From NCBI GenBank assembly GCA_030656615.1, contig JAUSOY010000080.1, positions 1-48,714 of the forward strand: a DNA stretch of 48,714 nt, read 5' to 3'. Shown in pieces: positions 24,496 through 33,433 of the stretch (the stretch's first letter is position 1; each line of letters starts with the position of its first letter). The notes below the pieces were generated by a model. The model had not been told where the DNA came from, searched no databases, and worked only from the letters and a program-made list of their open reading frames with translations. The DNA comes from Bacteroidales bacterium. Its GTDB lineage: Bacteria; Bacteroidota; Bacteroidia; Bacteroidales; TTA-H9. The position numbers and the translations under genes were made by a program.

Positions 24496-25809
24496 ATGAA
24501 TACATTGATTATGGCCGCTCAGCTGATTCTTGGTATCAGCATCCTTGTGCTACTGCATGAGTTCGGACATTACATAGCTGCCCGTGCCTTTGGTATACGT
24601 GTCGAGAAGTTTTTTCTTTTCTTCGATGCATGGGGATTTAAGCTAATAAGTTTCAAAATAGGTGAAACAGAATATGGTATCGGATGGTTACCGCTCGGGG
24701 GATATGTTAAGATTTCGGGAATGATTGACGAATCACTCGACAAAGCACAGTTGGCCGAAGAACCTCAGCCTTATGAGTTCAGAAGCAAGCCGGCATGGCA
24801 GCGGCTGATAGTTATGGTAGGCGGCGTATTGGTAAACCTTATCCTTGGTATCATCATTTTTACCTTCGTATTATTACAATACGAAAAATCGTATTTGCCG
24901 GTAGAGGAAGTTAACGCATATGGTGTTTATGCTTCACCCAGTGGAACTGATGCTGGTTTTCGCTCAGGCGATAAAATTATCGGCATCGATGGAAATAAAA
25001 TTGAACGCTTTAAAGATGCTCAATCGGTAAAGCTCATGTTTGGTGGCGATGTTCAGGTCGATCGTAGTGGTCAAACCCTCGATGTGGTGATACCCGAGAA
25101 TTTTTACAAAAAAGAAGCCGGGAATTTGCGTCAGCGTTTTCTCGAATCATATAACGTACCACTTATTGTGGAAGAAGTATCCCAGGGATATCCTGCAGAA
25201 AAAGCCGGAATTATATCTGGCGACCAAATCATTAGTCTCGATAGTATTTCGGTAAAATCATATGGGGTTTTTCGGGAAATTATTCACGGTTTTGCTGGTC
25301 AATCGGTACCATTAAATGTAATTCGGGGCCAGGATACCGTTCAATTGGTAGTGGATATAGATTCTACAGCATTTATTGGCATCTCGGCTCATATGCCTTA
25401 TGAACTAAAAAATTACACCATTGGAAGTGCGCTGAAGTATGGTTATAAAGACGCCATCGACATGCTAGTGGTGAATATTAAAGGTCTTGGTAAAGTATTC
25501 TCCGGGGAGGAAAAAGCAACAGAATCTATCCAGGGGCCTATCGGTATCGCCAGAATTTATGGCGCTGAATGGGTGTGGTCAAAATTCTGGTTTATCACCG
25601 GATTGCTTTCTCTCATTTTAGCTTTTATGAATATTTTACCGATACCAGCCCTTGATGGCGGTCATGTGTTATTTTTGATGTTCGAGATAATAACACGCCG
25701 TAAACCCAGTGATAAATTTCTGGAATATGCCCAGATTGCCGGAATGATAATTTTGATGGCCATTATGGTTTTTGCAGTTGGCAACGATATTTTTAAACTC
25801 TTCAGATAA
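24496..25809 (+). CDS. rseP: Site-2 intramembrane zinc protease RseP
   Basis: 437 residues. The zinc motif H-E-F-G-H (21-25) lies in the first membrane helix. PDZ-like domains lie around 135-185 and 215-290. The third zinc ligand region N-I-L-P-I-P-A-L-D-G-G-H is near the C-terminus (about 382-393), between the last helices. RseP-type enzymes cut membrane-bound anti-sigma factors and leftover signal peptides. The family usually has about 440 residues. It follows dxr and precedes deoC by 7 bases, suggesting one transcript. No sigma/anti-sigma pair is in the window. Confidence 0.95.
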   Translation: MNTLIMAAQLILGISILVLLHEFGHYIAARAFGIRVEKFFLFFDAWGFKLISFKIGETEYGIGWLPLGGYVKISGMIDESLDKAQLAEEPQPYEFRSKPAWQRLIVMVGGVLVNLILGIIIFTFVLLQYEKSYLPVEEVNAYGVYASPSGTDAGFRSGDKIIGIDGNKIERFKDAQSVKLMFGGDVQVDRSGQTLDVVIPENFYKKEAGNLRQRFLESYNVPLIVEEVSQGYPAEKAGIISGDQIISLDSISVKSYGVFREIIHGFAGQSVPLNVIRGQDTVQLVVDIDSTAFIGISAHMPYELKNYTIGSALKYGYKDAIDMLVVNIKGLGKVFSGEEKATESIQGPIGIARIYGAEWVWSKFWFITGLLSLILAFMNILPIPALDGGHVLFLMFEIITRRKPSDKFLEYAQIAGMIILMAIMVFAVGNDIFKLFR

Positions 25810-25816
25810 TCCACAC

Positions 25817-26659
25817 ATGATATCATTTACTGAATATTCTTTTTCTCAGGAGGAAATTCAATCGAGAGCAGCTTCCATTATGGCTGAGCCCGTAACTATA
25901 TTTACAGAGCAGGAATTACTGCGTTTTTTGGTAAGCATTATTGATCTCACTACGCTTAATGGAAACGATACGGCTGATTCGGTCGAGAAAATTTGTCAGC
26001 GTGCCCTGGCGGTGAAAAACGATGCTTTATCCATTCCTTCCGTTGCTGCAGTTTGCATTTATCCTACGTATGTTCATCAGGCTAAAAAATGGCTTGCAGG
26101 AAGTGAAATTAAACTGGCATCTGTGGCGGGTGCTTTTCCTTCGGGACAAAGTCCACTGCACATAAAAGTGGCCGAGGTGGCCTGGACTGTTGACCAGGGT
26201 GCCAACGAAATTGATATGGTTATTTCGCGTGGCAAACTTATAGAAGGCAACGATGAAGAGGTGTTTGATGAAATTAAAGCCATTCGCGAAGCATGTGAAT
26301 CGGCACATATGAAAGCTATTCTAGAAACAGGTGAGTTAAACGATAGCGCACTAATAAGATACGCTAGTGAACTGGCGATTTTGGCGGGTGCTGATTTCAT
26401 TAAAACGAGCACCGGAAAATCGAATCCGGCAGCTACGCCGGAAGCCATGCTCATCATGTGCGAAACCATTCGTGAATATTTTGATAAAACCGGTATCCGT
26501 ATCGGCATTAAACCTGCCGGAGGCATTGCCACCATTCAGGAAGCGGTGAAATATGTCAGGATTGTTGAAGAAGTGCTTGGTAAAGAATGGCTTAATCCCG
26601 AATTATTCCGCATCGGGGCGAGTCGCCTGCTGGATGAAGTGTTGTCAAAAATCAAATGA
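25817..26659 (+). CDS. deoC: 2-deoxyribose-5-phosphate aldolase
   Basis: 280 residues, a class I aldolase with a TIM barrel that splits deoxyribose 5-phosphate into glyceraldehyde 3-phosphate and acetaldehyde in nucleoside breakdown. The Schiff-base Lys196 is in F-I-K-T-S-T-G-K, Asp133 in E-I-D-M-V, and the second lysine in G-I-K-P-A-G-G-I near 236. The N-terminus is longer than in E. coli DeoC, as in many Bacteroidota forms. The ATG at 25817 lies 7 bases after rseP stops; an upstream in-frame start at 25772 would overlap rseP and is unlikely. A terminator follows at 26697-26733. Confidence 0.94.
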   Translation: MISFTEYSFSQEEIQSRAASIMAEPVTIFTEQELLRFLVSIIDLTTLNGNDTADSVEKICQRALAVKNDALSIPSVAAVCIYPTYVHQAKKWLAGSEIKLASVAGAFPSGQSPLHIKVAEVAWTVDQGANEIDMVISRGKLIEGNDEEVFDEIKAIREACESAHMKAILETGELNDSALIRYASELAILAGADFIKTSTGKSNPAATPEAMLIMCETIREYFDKTGIRIGIKPAGGIATIQEAVKYVRIVEEVLGKEWLNPELFRIGASRLLDEVLSKIK

Positions 26660-26696
26660 AATTTTATTTTTAGTCCTGAAAATGAACTTTTTTGCT

Positions 26697-26733
26697 AAAA
26701 GGCAAGTATAATATGTAATGCTTGCCTTTTTTT
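26697..26733 (+). terminator. Rho-independent terminator after deoC
   Basis: AAAAGGCAAG (26697-26706) pairs with CTTGCCTTTT (26721-26730), and the T-run extends to 26733. It closes the M23-dxr-rseP-deoC run. It also overlaps the long upstream reading of the next gene, which argues for that gene's start at 26769. Confidence 0.85.
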
Positions 26734-26768
26734 ATGTGGCAGGCGAAGTTTATCTAAATACCGCAACG

Positions 26769-27569
26769 ATGAAGAAATTACTACTTATACTGACTATTAT
26801 TTTTACTATTCATCTGAATCCTTTGTCATCACAGGTTTTAGTAGACACCGCTGTAGATTTTTCGCTTTACAGTACACATAATGTCTTGTTACAATTATAC
26901 CCTACACTCGATTCCAATAAAATTGTCGTGATCGACTTTTTTAATACCAGTTGTGGTCCTTGTTCCCTTTTTGCACCCGACGTGCAAAAGATTTATGAGG
27001 ATTATGGGTATAATCAGGCCGATGTAAGGGTCTGGGGGCTCGATTGGGGAAATACCAATGCGGGGATAATTTCGTGGGATTCTACCTATGGAATTACTTA
27101 TCCGACTGTAAGTGGAGGTGAAGGGGGATCTAATCTGGTGAATAACCAATACGGAGTACAATCAAGGCCTACAGTAGTTATTATTACTCCTGATCATTTG
27201 ATATATTATGATTTGAATATGCTGGGCACTGAACCCTGTTACCGCAATATTGATAGCTTATTATCCATAGCTTTAGGAAGTCTGACTGCTGTAAAAGAAA
27301 TACCACGTGCTGTTTCGCCTACGTTAAGCATGAAAATAGCACCCAATCCCACGAAATACTATACGAGTTTAAAAATCAATCAAAAAGGTATTTTCGAAGT
27401 TGCTCTCTATAACCTGGCTGGTAACGCGGTATTCAGTCGTAGGATAAGTTCTGATGGTAATTATGCTGTCCGGATTGACCTTTCAATGGTGAATGACGGA
27501 TTTTACGTGTTGAAGATTAAGAGTGAATCAGGAGCTGTCAAGGCTCAAAGACTGCTTATCGGACGCTAA
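26769..27569 (+). CDS. Secreted thioredoxin-like protein with type IX (type A) sorting domain
   Basis: 266 residues. Signal peptide about 1-21 (M-K-K-L-L-L-I-L-T-I). A thioredoxin-like fold (about 35-170) has a redox C-x-x-C (Cys62 and Cys65 in T-S-C-G-P-C-S) and a cis-Pro region S-R-P-T near 132-135. A linker is followed by a C-terminal sorting domain (about 186-266) with the hallmarks I-A-P-N-P-T, V-A-L-Y-N-L-A-G, F-Y-V-L-K-I and a basic end. The sorting domain directs export through the type IX system, to which porW in this window belongs, so the protein is probably released or attached to the cell surface. Its substrate is unknown. The start at 26769 follows the terminator. Confidence 0.86.
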   Translation: MKKLLLILTIIFTIHLNPLSSQVLVDTAVDFSLYSTHNVLLQLYPTLDSNKIVVIDFFNTSCGPCSLFAPDVQKIYEDYGYNQADVRVWGLDWGNTNAGIISWDSTYGITYPTVSGGEGGSNLVNNQYGVQSRPTVVIITPDHLIYYDLNMLGTEPCYRNIDSLLSIALGSLTAVKEIPRAVSPTLSMKIAPNPTKYYTSLKINQKGIFEVALYNLAGNAVFSRRISSDGNYAVRIDLSMVNDGFYVLKIKSESGAVKAQRLLIGR

Positions 27570-27672
27570 TCCTATATTACATATGAATTCTTTTCATCGT
27601 TTTTTTGTAAAGTATCTGTAAGAAGATATTTTTTGCATCTTTGCGTATATTAATCTTAAGCATTAACCTAGA

Positions 27673-28182
27673 ATGTATTCAAGTACAATTATGACAGAGC
27701 GTTTTCAGTATGTCCGAATGGCCATTATCGATTTAGTAGCCTTAGCTGTTGTGTTTTTTACACCAGCTTTTAGTCATTTGATGAATTTCCCGCTTTACCT
27801 CATCGAACCGATGCGAATTATGGTAATTCTTGCCTTATTGCATACCAATCGGACCAATGCCCTAATACTAGCTGTAAGTTTACCAGTATTTTCCTTTGCT
27901 GTATCGGCTCATCCGGTTCTTCTTAAAATGCTGCTAATTAGTGCAGAATTGAGTATAAATGTATTACTGTTTTCATATTTTATAAAGATGATGAAGGCTT
28001 TTCCCGCCATGGCCTTGTCAGTGTTTGTATCTAAAGCCATTTATTATTTGCTAAAATATGTGGTTGTTATGGCCGGAATTCTTCAGATGAGTGTGATATC
28101 CACTTCTTTATGGATACAGCTTTTAACTGGTATCATCTTTAGTACATATGCATGGATGGTGATGAAAACCAGACAAGCATAA
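27673..28182 (+). CDS. Multi-helix membrane protein, function unknown
   Basis: 169 residues with five to six predicted membrane helices (about 16-35, 42-58, 62-80, 83-104, 108-130 and 142-162), few charges and no catalytic motif. Size and helix number would suit a substrate-binding S-component of an ECF transporter or a small MreD-like protein, but I see no signature for either. The in-frame ATG at 27691 (M-T-E-R-F-Q) is a plausible alternative start. The nearest promoter-like box is CATCTTTG at 27636-27643, one base off the consensus. Confidence 0.6.
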   Translation: MYSSTIMTERFQYVRMAIIDLVALAVVFFTPAFSHLMNFPLYLIEPMRIMVILALLHTNRTNALILAVSLPVFSFAVSAHPVLLKMLLISAELSINVLLFSYFIKMMKAFPAMALSVFVSKAIYYLLKYVVVMAGILQMSVISTSLWIQLLTGIIFSTYAWMVMKTRQA

Positions 28183-28228
28183 AGGCATAGTTCTTGGAGT
28201 TGACGTGTGATACACAATCTCTGAAGCG

Positions 28229-28642
28229 ATGAACAAAATAGTGCGAAATATTACACTACTCCTGATAACCTGTTTTGCAGTTTCGTGCGAACCCGATTCA
28301 GTGGTTAAACCTACCACCGATGTTCGCGATCCTTATATCGGTATTTGGATGAGTACCGACAAACCAATTAAAAATACCGATGCTACTTACTATGTTAAAA
28401 TTACTGCCGATCCGGTATTTGATAATAGGGTGATACTCGAAAACTTTTTCCATCTGGGCGAAGATGCTAAACCCTATGGAATTGTTGATGGTAGCAGTTT
28501 GATAGTACCACAACAATTGACTTGTTCAGATAAATCATGGACAGTTTCGGGTCAGGCATTATTGATTTCCAAGATAGAAATCCGCTGGAACGAATATAAC
28601 GCCAACGAATTATCCTATACGGCCACGTTTATCAAACAGTAA
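28229..28642 (+). CDS. Small lipoprotein, function unknown
   Basis: 137 residues with a lipoprotein signal (lipobox F-A-V-S-C, Cys20). The mature part resembles the short beta-barrel or lipocalin-like lipoproteins of Bacteroidota: Y-I-G-I-W at about 36-40, then alternating strands ending in E-L-S-Y-T-A-T-F. Such proteins often carry a G-x-W near the start of the fold. No function can be read. It follows the membrane protein gene by 46 bases and may be cotranscribed. Confidence 0.65.
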   Translation: MNKIVRNITLLLITCFAVSCEPDSVVKPTTDVRDPYIGIWMSTDKPIKNTDATYYVKITADPVFDNRVILENFFHLGEDAKPYGIVDGSSLIVPQQLTCSDKSWTVSGQALLISKIEIRWNEYNANELSYTATFIKQ

Positions 28643-28706
28643 ACTCAATGATTGGATTTTTCAGGCTTATAAATCCTTTGAAACTAAGCAGTTCAACAGA
28701 CCTTAT

Positions 28707-29081
28707 TTATTCAGGATCAGATATGCTGCCGGTTTTTTCGAGTTGTATTTGCTGCAATTTTGCCAGAACGGCGTCGTAAATCTGTTCCATTTTTTTTGGA
28801 TCGGTCAGATACCACGTCAGATTGCTATCGAAAATCGCTTTGGAAAGCCGATGTCTATTAAAAATGGAATCGCTGAGAATTCTGGAGAGCGTATCGGTTG
28901 TTCTGCCAAGGCTTTTTTCCTGCAAAACAATGGCATTATTAATCTGCAGATCGGTTATTATTTCGACCATTTGTTCCTGATCTAGAAAGATCACCGGTCG
29001 TAAAACGGCCTCTTGTTGACAAGAGACCATGAATGTTGTTACAAAAACAACAATGAATACGATGGTGATTTTTCTATTCAT
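28707..29081 (-). CDS. DUF4296-like lipoprotein
   Basis: 124 residues. The lipobox is F-M-V-S-C (Cys21). The mature helical part has E-Q-M-V-E-I-I-T-D-L-Q-I-N-N-A and F-D-S-N-L-T-W-Y-L-T-D-P-K-K-M-E-Q-I-Y, the pattern of the DUF4296 domain known from Bacteroidota lipoproteins of unknown role. It follows the OmpH-like gene by 24 bases on the same strand and probably shares its transcript. Confidence 0.72.
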   Translation of the reverse strand: MNRKITIVFIVVFVTTFMVSCQQEAVLRPVIFLDQEQMVEIITDLQINNAIVLQEKSLGRTTDTLSRILSDSIFNRHRLSKAIFDSNLTWYLTDPKKMEQIYDAVLAKLQQIQLEKTGSISDPE

Positions 29082-29105
29082 GCACCTGGAAGGCTGAAAA
29101 ATACC

Positions 29106-29744
29106 TTATTTCTTCTTGGGTTTGGGATTTGAAACAGTGTATTGCCTATTCATTTCAGCAAGTACTTGTTTGGTAATGTCAAAGGTATCGTTGGCTAAAA
29201 AGATATTACCATTTTTATTGAAACCGAGAATGTAGTCAAAGTTCAGGCCTTTGTTGAAGCGTTTCAGAAAATGGGTTACGGTATCTACCAATAAAACATT
29301 AATCCGGTTTTCTTCCATCGAAAGTTGACGGCTGTAATAATCTTTTTGTTCGACGATGGATTGTTGTTTGTCCATCAACTTTTGATAGATTTCTTTGGCA
29401 CTGTTTTCGGAAAGAGAATTTTTTCGAACGCTTTCCTGAAAATACGCTGCTTCTTTCTCAAATTCGGCCTGCTTGCCAGTGATTTCTTTTTCGTACTGCA
29501 CTGTTTTCTCTTCCAACTTGTCGCCCAGTTCTTTTACCAGTTCATAATGCTTGAGAATGGTGTCGGTATTGATATATGCAATGGAATGGCCATTTTTGGG
29601 CGTGGTGATAGAGTCTGTGCCATTGTTGGCCGACATATCACCGTGCTTCATAAATGAGAAGATGAGCATTACGGCAGTGATAGCCAATGCGGCTATGCTA
29701 AAATACATTGGGAGCTTTGAGGAAGTGTTTTTTTCCGGTTCCAT
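29106..29744 (-). CDS. OmpH/Skp-like periplasmic protein with N-terminal anchor
   Basis: 212 residues. One membrane segment (about 13-32) is followed by a short linker, a strand (I-A-Y-I-N-T-D-T-I-L), a long coiled coil (about 65-150) and a return strand pair ending F-I/L-A-N-D-T-F-D-I-T-K-Q-V-L-A-E-M-N. This is the Skp/OmpH layout, a trimeric jellyfish-like chaperone for outer-membrane proteins. Here the N-terminal signal is probably uncleaved. The ATG at 29744 is chosen because a TACATTTG promoter element lies at 29789-29782 and the longer reading would start close to it. It heads a two-gene unit with the DUF4296-like lipoprotein. Confidence 0.8.
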   Translation of the reverse strand: MEPEKNTSSKLPMYFSIAALAITAVMLIFSFMKHGDMSANNGTDSITTPKNGHSIAYINTDTILKHYELVKELGDKLEEKTVQYEKEITGKQAEFEKEAAYFQESVRKNSLSENSAKEIYQKLMDKQQSIVEQKDYYSRQLSMEENRINVLLVDTVTHFLKRFNKGLNFDYILGFNKNGNIFLANDTFDITKQVLAEMNRQYTVSNPKPKKK

Positions 29745-29781
29745 GATGGGTAAATTACGTTTTATAACAGATGATAACAGG

Positions 29782-29789
29782 CAAATGTA
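29782..29789 (-). promoter_or_regulatory. -7 element (TACATTTG) for the OmpH-like gene
   Basis: A perfect TAnnTTTG on the minus strand lies 37 bases before the chosen ATG at 29744. No good -33 half is seen. Confidence 0.4.
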
Positions 29790-29836
29790 CCAATTTATGG
29801 TCAATTTGTCATTATAAGAAATCGATGGTTATGTGA

Positions 29837-32038
29837 TTAGTTACCTACTTCCGACATAAATCGGATACGCATTAGACGGATTTCTTCGAGGGTATATTCA
29901 TCATCACCCAGAGCTTCCAGTGCCTGTTCAACACTATCGGTTTCGGCTGAGCTGAAATAGTCGAAAATTTCTTCCTGATGGTATTCATCAATATATTCAT
30001 CGATGTAATAATTGATGTCGATTTTGGTACCTGAAGCAACAACCCTTTCAAGTTCGGTCAGCAATTCATCAATGGTGATACTTTTTGCTAGGGCTATATC
30101 TTCGAGAGGCATTTTACGGTCGATGCTCTGAATAATGTAAACCTTCAGTCCTGATTTGTTGATAACCGATTTTACCACCATATCATTGGGACGGATAATC
30201 TCGTTTTCTTCAACATAATTTTTTATAAGTTCAAGGAACGGTTTACCAAATTTCTGAGCCTTACCGGCACCTACGCCGCTAATTTGTTTCAGTTCCTCAT
30301 AATTTATGGGATACTGAATAGCCATTTCTTCTAAGGAAGGATCCTGGAAGATGACAAAAGGCGGAAGATTTTGCTTTCTTGAAATCTCCTTTCTTAAATC
30401 TTTTAACATAGCAAAAAGGGCAGTATCGGCGGTTCCTCCTTTGTGTCCGCCACCCTGGTCTACGAATTCTTCGTCTTCGTCTTTATCGATGTTTTGGTCT
30501 TCTGTGAGCATAACAGAATAAGGTTTTTTCAGGAATTTTTTTCCTTCATTGGTTAGTTTTAAAATTCCATAATTGTCAATGTCTTTCTCGAGCAAATTTA
30601 GTATAAGACACTTTCGGATTACATTATCCCAGTATCTTTCATCAAATTCTTCTCCTTTTCCGAAAATTTCCAACTTGTGATGCTTGGCATTCTTGATGTT
30701 AGTCGAAATTTTTCCGGTAATAACGTTGATAATATGCTTTGTTTTGAAAATTTGCTTGGTCTCATTTACGGTTTCCAGCGCGATTAAAACAGAATCCTTG
30801 CCTTCGAATTTATTCTTGGGATGGTTACAATTATCGCAATTGCCACAATTATCCTGTTCGTACGATTCGCCAAAATAATGAAGTAACAAAACACGCCTGC
30901 ACATCGATGATTCAGCATAGGCTACTGTTTCGCTGAGCAATTGTTTGGCTATTTCCTGTTCGGCAACAGGTTTGCCCTTCATGAATTTTTCAAGCTTTAA
31001 AATATCGTCATAGCTATAAAAAGCGATGCAATTACCCTCGCCATCATCGCGCCCTGATCTTCCTGTTTCCTGATAATAACCTTCAAGGCTCTTAGGAATG
31101 TCGAAATGGATAACGTAACGGACATCGGGCTTATCAATCCCCATCCCGAATGCTATCGTGGCTACAATTACATCAGCTTCTTCCATCAGAAATCTATCCT
31201 GATTATCACGTCTCACCTGAGAATCGAGTCCGGCATGATAGGGTAAGGCTTTAACGCCATTTACAACAAGCGATTCAGCAAGTTCTTCCACCCGTTTACG
31301 GCTAAGGCAATAAATAATTCCTGATTTTCCTGATTGGGATTTGATGTAGCGTATGACGTCTTTGATAACATCAGCAGTTTTCGGGCGTACTTCATAATAG
31401 AGGTTAGGTCGGTTGAAGGAAGACTTGTAGAGGGTGGCATTCATCATGCCTAGATTTTTCTGGATGTCTTGCTGAACCTTCGGAGTTGCCGTAGCAGTAA
31501 GAGCCATCACAGGAACTTTTTGGCCAATGGCTTCAATAATTGGTCTCAGGCGGCGGTATTCAGGACGGAAGTCATGACCCCATTCTGAAATACAATGGGC
31601 CTCATCGATGGCATAAAAAGAAATCTTGATATTCTGAAGAAATTCTACATTTTCTTCTTTTGTGAGCGACTCGGGCGCCACGTACAGCAGTTTCGTTTTT
31701 CCCTCGGTTAAATCAGCCTTAACCTGAGTAATCTCTTGTTTTGAAAGGGATGAGTTAAGAAAATGAGCCAATCCGGTTTCCATTCCAAAATTACGAATGG
31801 CATCTACCTGGTTTTTCATTAAAGCAATCAGGGGGGAAATAATGATGGCCGTTCCATCATTGAGTATAGCAGGAAGTTGATAGCACAGTGATTTGCCACC
31901 ACCGGTGGGCATAATTACAAAAGTGTCCTTCCCGGACATCAGGTTACGAATGATTTCTTCTTGGGTACCCTTGAAGTGTTCAAATCCGAAAACCCGTTTT
32001 AAGGCATCGTATAGTGGGTCGTTGCCCTTAACGTTCAT
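29837..32038 (-). CDS. recQ: ATP-dependent DNA helicase RecQ
   Basis: 733 residues, a 3'-5' superfamily 2 helicase for recombination and repair. Walker A is P-T-G-G-G-K-S (44-50), followed by the DEAH box with I-S-E-W-G-H-D-F-R-P-E-Y and motif VI Q-E-T-G-R-S-G-R-D. The zinc-binding cysteines are C-R-R-V-L and C-G-N-C-D-N-C (about 380-410). A winged-helix RQC domain (about 410-510) and an HRDC domain (about 540-620) follow, then a further helical C-terminal extension of about 100 residues with an acidic end. The tail is usual in Bacteroidota RecQ. It is divergent from kdsD. Confidence 0.95.
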   Translation of the reverse strand: MNVKGNDPLYDALKRVFGFEHFKGTQEEIIRNLMSGKDTFVIMPTGGGKSLCYQLPAILNDGTAIIISPLIALMKNQVDAIRNFGMETGLAHFLNSSLSKQEITQVKADLTEGKTKLLYVAPESLTKEENVEFLQNIKISFYAIDEAHCISEWGHDFRPEYRRLRPIIEAIGQKVPVMALTATATPKVQQDIQKNLGMMNATLYKSSFNRPNLYYEVRPKTADVIKDVIRYIKSQSGKSGIIYCLSRKRVEELAESLVVNGVKALPYHAGLDSQVRRDNQDRFLMEEADVIVATIAFGMGIDKPDVRYVIHFDIPKSLEGYYQETGRSGRDDGEGNCIAFYSYDDILKLEKFMKGKPVAEQEIAKQLLSETVAYAESSMCRRVLLLHYFGESYEQDNCGNCDNCNHPKNKFEGKDSVLIALETVNETKQIFKTKHIINVITGKISTNIKNAKHHKLEIFGKGEEFDERYWDNVIRKCLILNLLEKDIDNYGILKLTNEGKKFLKKPYSVMLTEDQNIDKDEDEEFVDQGGGHKGGTADTALFAMLKDLRKEISRKQNLPPFVIFQDPSLEEMAIQYPINYEELKQISGVGAGKAQKFGKPFLELIKNYVEENEIIRPNDMVVKSVINKSGLKVYIIQSIDRKMPLEDIALAKSITIDELLTELERVVASGTKIDINYYIDEYIDEYHQEEIFDYFSSAETDSVEQALEALGDDEYTLEEIRLMRIRFMSEVGN

Positions 32039-32442
32039 TTTTTGGCATTTTTTTCAATATCCTTAATTTACGTCTTTTAATCACGTACATTGTTTAAAAA
32101 CCAGCTTTTCTGCCGTCGTTTTTCATAAAGTTTATCGTCTTTTCCAACTGATAAATGCCTTTTATACTGATAATCAGTGTATTATAATAAAGGCAAAAGA
32201 ATTGCAAATTTAGTTGCATAACATTGATTTGCAAACATTCAGGAAAAAAAATAACAAAAGAATTTTATGAGCTTCAGAATTCCTAACAATTTCCCTGATT
32301 CTTATAAAGGATTAGATAAACTAAGATATCCTTCATTTAGTATTCCAGGATTGTTTTGATATGCTAATTTAGTTGTAAAAATGTTGAATAGCAAGTCATC
32401 GTCATTTTTAAACCACTTTGGCATTAACTTTCTATCTTTGCA
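32039..32442. other. 404-base AT-rich divergent intergenic region (recQ/kdsD)
   Basis: No conserved gene is visible. A 30-codon open frame (32267-32359, plus, begins M-S-F-R-I-P-N-N-F) follows an A-rich stretch, but has no promoter box and no other support. A perfect TATCTTTG at 32433-32440 almost touches the kdsD start. No TAnnTTTG is found for recQ. Confidence 0.4.
32433..32440 (+). promoter_or_regulatory. -7 element (TATCTTTG) abutting kdsD
   Basis: A perfect TAnnTTTG ends only two bases before the ATG at 32443. Transcription would start at about the start codon, implying a leaderless message unless another promoter is used. Confidence 0.45.
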
Positions 32443-33432
32443 ATGAAAACAAACATAGCTGTGCCAGAGTATAACAAAAATGATATAATAGAGTTTGCGA
32501 GAAACACGCTACTCGAAGAATCTGCTGCCATTCATCAGATATCGAATCAGCTGAATGTATCCATGGCTGATGCCGTTGAGTATATTCTTAGCATTACCGG
32601 AAGGGTCATTGTAACGGGCATTGGTAAAAGTGCTGATATTGGTCGCAAAATTGCCAGTACGTTCAATTCTACAGGAACTCCAGCGCTCTTTATGCATGCA
32701 GCCGATGCCATTCATGGCGATTTGGGTATGATAACCAATGGTGACGTTGTTCTATGTTTATCAAAGAGTGGCAGTACCCCTGAAATAAAAATTCTTGTAC
32801 CGCTTATTCGTAGTCTCGGTAACCATATCATTGCCATTGTTGGAAATATGGATTCATATTTGGCCATTCATGCTGATTTTGTTTTGGATGCTACGGTTGA
32901 AAGAGAAGCATGTCCAAATAATCTGGCGCCCACAGCCTCTACCACAGCTCAACTCGCTCTTGGCGATGCTTTGGCTGTAGCCTTACTTACGTGCAGAGGA
33001 TTTTCTACAGCTGATTTTGCAAAGTTTCATCCGGGTGGCGCTCTCGGGAAGAAATTATATCTGAGGGTAGATGATTTATTCAGGCATAATGAGAAGCCTG
33101 AATTGAATCCAACGGATGATATGCCGAAAGTTATTCTGGAAATATCTTCTAAAAGGCTTGGAGCAGCGGCTGTTACAAAAGATGGTCGCATCATCGGTGT
33201 TATAACAGATGGCGATTTACGCCGTATGCTTGGCAAATATGATTCCATACAACATTTACGGGCAGAAGAAGTTATGTCAGTAAATCCCCGAACGATTGAT
33301 GCGGAGGCCACCGCGGTGGAAGCTCTCGAAATTATGCGGAATAACAGCATTACTCAATTATTGGTAACACAAAACGATTTGTATTTGGGCGTCATTCATT
33401 TGCATGATATTCTTAAGGAAGGAATTATTTAA
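32443..33432 (+). CDS. kdsD: D-arabinose 5-phosphate isomerase (KdsD/KpsF type)
   Basis: 329 residues. Converts ribulose 5-phosphate to arabinose 5-phosphate, the precursor of Kdo; waaA in this window uses the activated product. The N-terminal SIS domain (about 40-170) has G-I-G-K-S-A-D-I-G-R-K-I-A and the family motif H-A-A-D-A-I-H-G-D-L-G. Two CBS domains (about 205-260 and 275-329) include V-I-T-D-G-D-L-R-R. The CMD-family gene follows its stop after one base and lptB soon after, giving a likely three-gene unit. Confidence 0.93.
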   Translation: MKTNIAVPEYNKNDIIEFARNTLLEESAAIHQISNQLNVSMADAVEYILSITGRVIVTGIGKSADIGRKIASTFNSTGTPALFMHAADAIHGDLGMITNGDVVLCLSKSGSTPEIKILVPLIRSLGNHIIAIVGNMDSYLAIHADFVLDATVEREACPNNLAPTASTTAQLALGDALAVALLTCRGFSTADFAKFHPGGALGKKLYLRVDDLFRHNEKPELNPTDDMPKVILEISSKRLGAAAVTKDGRIIGVITDGDLRRMLGKYDSIQHLRAEEVMSVNPRTIDAEATAVEALEIMRNNSITQLLVTQNDLYLGVIHLHDILKEGII

Positions 33433-33433
33433 T

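Noticed and set aside
26077-26535. 152-codon minus-strand frame opposite deoC
   Set aside because: It is antisense to a clear DeoC with all catalytic residues and looks like shadow sequence (Ser/Ala/Ile-rich).
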